A stretch of DNA of 64,000 nucleotides from Flexistipes sp. (lineage in GTDB: Bacteria > Chrysiogenota > Deferribacteres > Deferribacterales > Flexistipitaceae): contig NZ_JAXKVW010000006.1 in assembly GCF_036172515.1 (NCBI RefSeq), forward strand, positions 1 through 64,000. The letters run 5' to 3'. Made by a program: the position numbers and the translations under genes. Every line of letters begins with the position of its first letter. The stretch's first letter is position 1. Of the stretch, positions 61,879-64,000 are shown piece by piece. Under the pieces are notes generated by a model. The model was not told where the DNA came from. It made no database searches and saw only the letters and a list, made by a program, of their open reading frames with translations.

Positions 61879-63173
61879 TTATTTTCCCTTTCTTTAACGA
61901 TATTCATTACCTGTCTTTTTCCTGTTTTAAAATACCCCACTAAGGGTCTGCGGGCAGGGCATACATAACTGCAGCAGCCGCATTCTATACAATTTAAAAC
62001 GTGCCAGTCCAGAAGCCTTTCATAAAGTTCGCTTATTGCAAACTGCTCCATAATTGCCGGAACCAATCCCATCGGACAAGCGCTTACGCACCTGCCGCAG
62101 CGTATACAGTTTGTCATTTTAAGGCTTGGGAGATCTTCTTTCCTGAAAACAATAACTCCGCTCGTAGCTTTTGAGACAGGCATGTCAGTGGTATTTGCGG
62201 AAAACCCCATCATAGGTCCGCCGATAACAATTTTTTCCGGCTCACCCACATATCCTCCGCAGGCATCAATGAGTTTTGATACCGGGGTTCCTATCTTAAC
62301 AAGCAGGTTTTTTGGTTCTTTAACGGCTCCGGTTACTGTGACCGCTCTTTCCGTAAGGGGTAAACCGTTTTCAACTGCATCGTATAAGGCTTTGCAGGTT
62401 GCCACATTGTGAACTATGACCCCCACTTCCAAAGGAAGTTTTCCTTCCGGGACAATTCTTCCCAAGACTGAGAGGATAAGCTGTTTTTCACCACCCTGGG
62501 GATAAACTGTCGGGAGAGCTTTGACTTCAAAATTGAATCCGTGTATGTATTTATTGAAAGCTTTTATTGCCTCAGGTTTATTATCTTCCACAGCAATAAT
62601 CAGTTTTTCTATTTTCAGCTCATCCTGAATAATCTTTGCGCCTTTTATGATTTCTTCGGTGCTTTCAATCATCAGCCTGTAATCACACGTGAGGAACGGC
62701 TCGCATTCGGCACCGTTAATAATTAAGGTGTCAATTTTTTTTGGAGGAGAAAGCTTAACATGGGTAGGAAAAGTAGCTCCGCCCATTCCCACTATTCCGG
62801 CTTCCAGTATTAAATCCTGAAATTTCTTACCGGTGTCTATTTGTTTTGGAGAATCTTCCGGGTTGGATATTTTAATGTTAATTCCTTTGACTTTTCCGGT
62901 CAATGGACTGTTCAGATTTCCAATGGAAACAACTTCCCCTGTGACAGAACTGTGTATATTAGTGCTTATAAAACCTTTACTGGCACCTATTTTTTGACCG
63001 CATAAAACCTGTTCTTTCTTTTTGACCAGTTCCTGCGCCGGGGCGCCAATATGCTGGCTAAGCGGTACAGAAACAATTTCGTCTTTTTCGTAAGATAACT
63101 TTTCTATCGGCTTATCTGCTGTCAGTGTTTTTTTATAGTCTGGATGAATACCGCCGATAAATCCGTTTGTCAT
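61875..63173 (-). CDS. rnfC: Rnf complex NADH-binding subunit RnfC
   Basis: A 432-residue peripheral subunit that oxidises NADH or the reverse. The NADH/FMN site is EAGIVGMGGATFPTHVKLSPP and LIINGAECEPFLTCDYRLM (about 130-170). Two Fe4S4 motifs are CIRCGRCVSACPMGL (about 357-371) and CIECGCCSYVCPARRPLV (about 396-413). The order rnfCDGE..AB is the one often seen with rnfC first. It starts 14 bases after the dCMP deaminase gene, so the operon begins further upstream. Rnf couples ferredoxin:NAD electron flow to Na+ or H+ pumping. Confidence 0.94.
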   Translation of the reverse strand: MTNGFIGGIHPDYKKTLTADKPIEKLSYEKDEIVSVPLSQHIGAPAQELVKKKEQVLCGQKIGASKGFISTNIHSSVTGEVVSIGNLNSPLTGKVKGINIKISNPEDSPKQIDTGKKFQDLILEAGIVGMGGATFPTHVKLSPPKKIDTLIINGAECEPFLTCDYRLMIESTEEIIKGAKIIQDELKIEKLIIAVEDNKPEAIKAFNKYIHGFNFEVKALPTVYPQGGEKQLILSVLGRIVPEGKLPLEVGVIVHNVATCKALYDAVENGLPLTERAVTVTGAVKEPKNLLVKIGTPVSKLIDACGGYVGEPEKIVIGGPMMGFSANTTDMPVSKATSGVIVFRKEDLPSLKMTNCIRCGRCVSACPMGLVPAIMEQFAISELYERLLDWHVLNCIECGCCSYVCPARRPLVGYFKTGKRQVMNIVKERENK

Positions 63174-63187
63174 TGTGCGAAGTCCCC

Positions 63188-63637
63188 TTATTTGTCAGAA
63201 TTAACGTTAAATAGGATGATATCTGTTTCGCTTAAGATATCATCAGCAAGCTTGTCTTTATAGTATTCTTCAAAAACAATACGCTTTATTCCTGCATTGA
63301 CAATCATTTTGGTGCATATTGAGCAGGGTTTTGTGTTTGTATACAGTGTTGAGTCTTTAATGCTTGTTCCGTGATGGGCTGCCTGAATTATGGCATTCTG
63401 CTCCGCATGCAGTCCGCGGCACAGTTCATGCCTTTCTCCGGAGGGTACATTAAGTTGTTCCCTTAAACAGCCTGTTTCAGAGCAGTGGGTAATTTTTGAC
63501 GGAACTCCGTTATAGCCGGTGGCAAGTATATGATTGTTTTTTACAATCAATGCCCCCACCTGTCTTCTCAGACAGGTGGAACGTTTTTTGACAACATTTG
63601 TTATTTCAAGAAAGTATGAATCCCAGTCAGGTCTCAA
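63188..63637 (-). CDS. dCMP deaminase (ComEB-like)
   Basis: A 149-residue zinc deaminase giving dUMP for thymidylate synthesis. The catalytic motif is [10 protein letters not shown] (about 75-84) with zinc His and proton-shuttle Glu, and the zinc Cys pair [16 protein letters not shown] (about 101-116). The N-terminal [32 protein letters not shown] is typical of dCMP deaminases. It overlaps the glyA stop by 4 bases and precedes rnfC. Confidence 0.9.
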   Translation of the reverse strand: MRPDWDSYFLEITNVVKKRSTCLRRQVGALIVKNNHILATGYNGVPSKITHCSETGCLREQLNVPSGERHELCRGLHAEQNAIIQAAHHGTSIKDSTLYTNTKPCSICTKMIVNAGIKRIVFEEYYKDKLADDILSETDIILFNVNSDK

Positions 63638-64000
63638 TATAAATCACCTTTGTACAGAGGAAATCTGGCACACAGCTCAAGGACATCTTTTTTCACATTT
63701 TCTATAGTTTTTTCCGAATCAATCTCATCCAAAACATCTGCAATCATATTTCCTATTTTTTCCATCTCCGGTTCCTTCATTTTTCTTGTGGTAACAGCAG
63801 GTGTACCTATTCTGATTCCACTTGTTACAAAAGGGCTTTGAGTTTCAAAAGGAACGGTATTTTTGTTTACTGTGATGTTGGCTCTACCCAGCGCTGACTC
63901 AGCATCTTTACCGGTTAACTCTTTGTCAGTGAGGTCAAGGAGCATAAGATGATTATCCGTACCGCCTGAAACAAGTTTGTAGCCCCGTTTGTTCAAAGTT
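63634..64000 (-). CDS. glyA: serine hydroxymethyltransferase, C-terminal part (cut by window edge)
   Basis: The frame is open to the right edge; about 122 residues are visible. [35 protein letters not shown] and the substrate-binding [20 protein letters not shown] are the C-terminal signatures of SHMT, which makes glycine and methylene-THF from serine. Coupling to dCMP deaminase makes sense because both feed thymidylate synthesis. Confidence 0.93.
   Translation of the reverse strand, partial: TLNKRGYKLVSGGTDNHLMLLDLTDKELTGKDAESALGRANITVNKNTVPFETQSPFVTSGIRIGTPAVTTRKMKEPEMEKIGNMIADVLDEIDSEKTIENVKKDVLELCARFPLYKGDLY

Overview
The window looks like chromosome from a low-GC, anaerobic, halotolerant, diderm bacterium. 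Supporting this are an oxygen-sensitive class III ribonucleotide reductase, a six-gene Rnf ion-pumping complex, LptD and FadL outer-membrane proteins, ectoine synthesis (ectABC) and choline-to-betaine oxidation. The mix suggests a marine or brine Deferribacterota organism of the Flexistipes type. That assignment is inference from gene content, not a database match.

Layout. 0-2.4 kb: a transposase tail, tRNA-Gly(CCC), RidA, a PhzF-like protein and a DUF454 membrane protein. 2.4-7.9 kb: a choline operon (GntR/FadR-type regulator, betA, betB, choline-binding protein) with two matching operators. 7.9-11.7 kb (minus): class III ribonucleotide reductase, with the glycyl-radical peptide on a separate small gene, nrdG, and a cobalamin riboswitch in the leader. 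12-25.8 kb (plus): housekeeping genes (rlmH, dksA-like, gpmI, comF, gap, pgk, ileS, lspA, purH, purD, purE, a Sua5/YrdC gene). 25.8-28.1 kb (minus): a Met/Gly-rich secreted protein, an M20 peptidase and a GNAT acetyltransferase. 28.25-33.86 kb: a 5.5-kb integrative element in the 3' end of tRNA-Pro(TGG). It has 21-bp att repeats, an integrase, a putative excisionase, a catalytic-domain-less recombinase-like protein, a second tyrosine recombinase, a 650-bp palindrome-rich non-coding region and one cargo gene, a soluble KAP-type P-loop NTPase. Sequence just outside its right end repeats its left arm, suggesting an older relative at the same site. 34-35.7 kb: a Sel1-repeat protein and an unknown membrane protein. 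36.5-41.4 kb: livKHMGF. 41.4-48.8 kb (minus): a YdjM-like protein, a DHH phosphoesterase, an unknown envelope protein, lptD, folC and accD. 49-53.1 kb: a small unknown gene, then fadL with a VolA-like surface lipase. 53.6-55.9 kb: ectABC. 56-64 kb (minus): glyA (partial), dCMP deaminase, rnfCDGE, a repeat-filled gap, rnfAB, an AcuC-like deacetylase and a CBS-ACT protein.

How it fits together. Osmoprotection is covered twice (betaine from choline, and ectoine). The fadL/lipase pair could release fatty acids and choline-containing headgroups from phospholipids and so feed the choline operon (inference). The cobalamin riboswitch on nrdD implies that a B12-dependent class II reductase exists elsewhere in the genome (inference).

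The intergenic DNA is full of dispersed repeats: a MITE-like family with CAAGTTTCGCACTT ends, a second MITE-like element with GAGCTTTGAATAAT ends, small hairpin repeats that form the end of nrdD and the tip of a riboswitch arm, and simple-sequence tracts of the GTAGTTGAGG type. All calls come from reading the sequence; no searches or folding programs were run.
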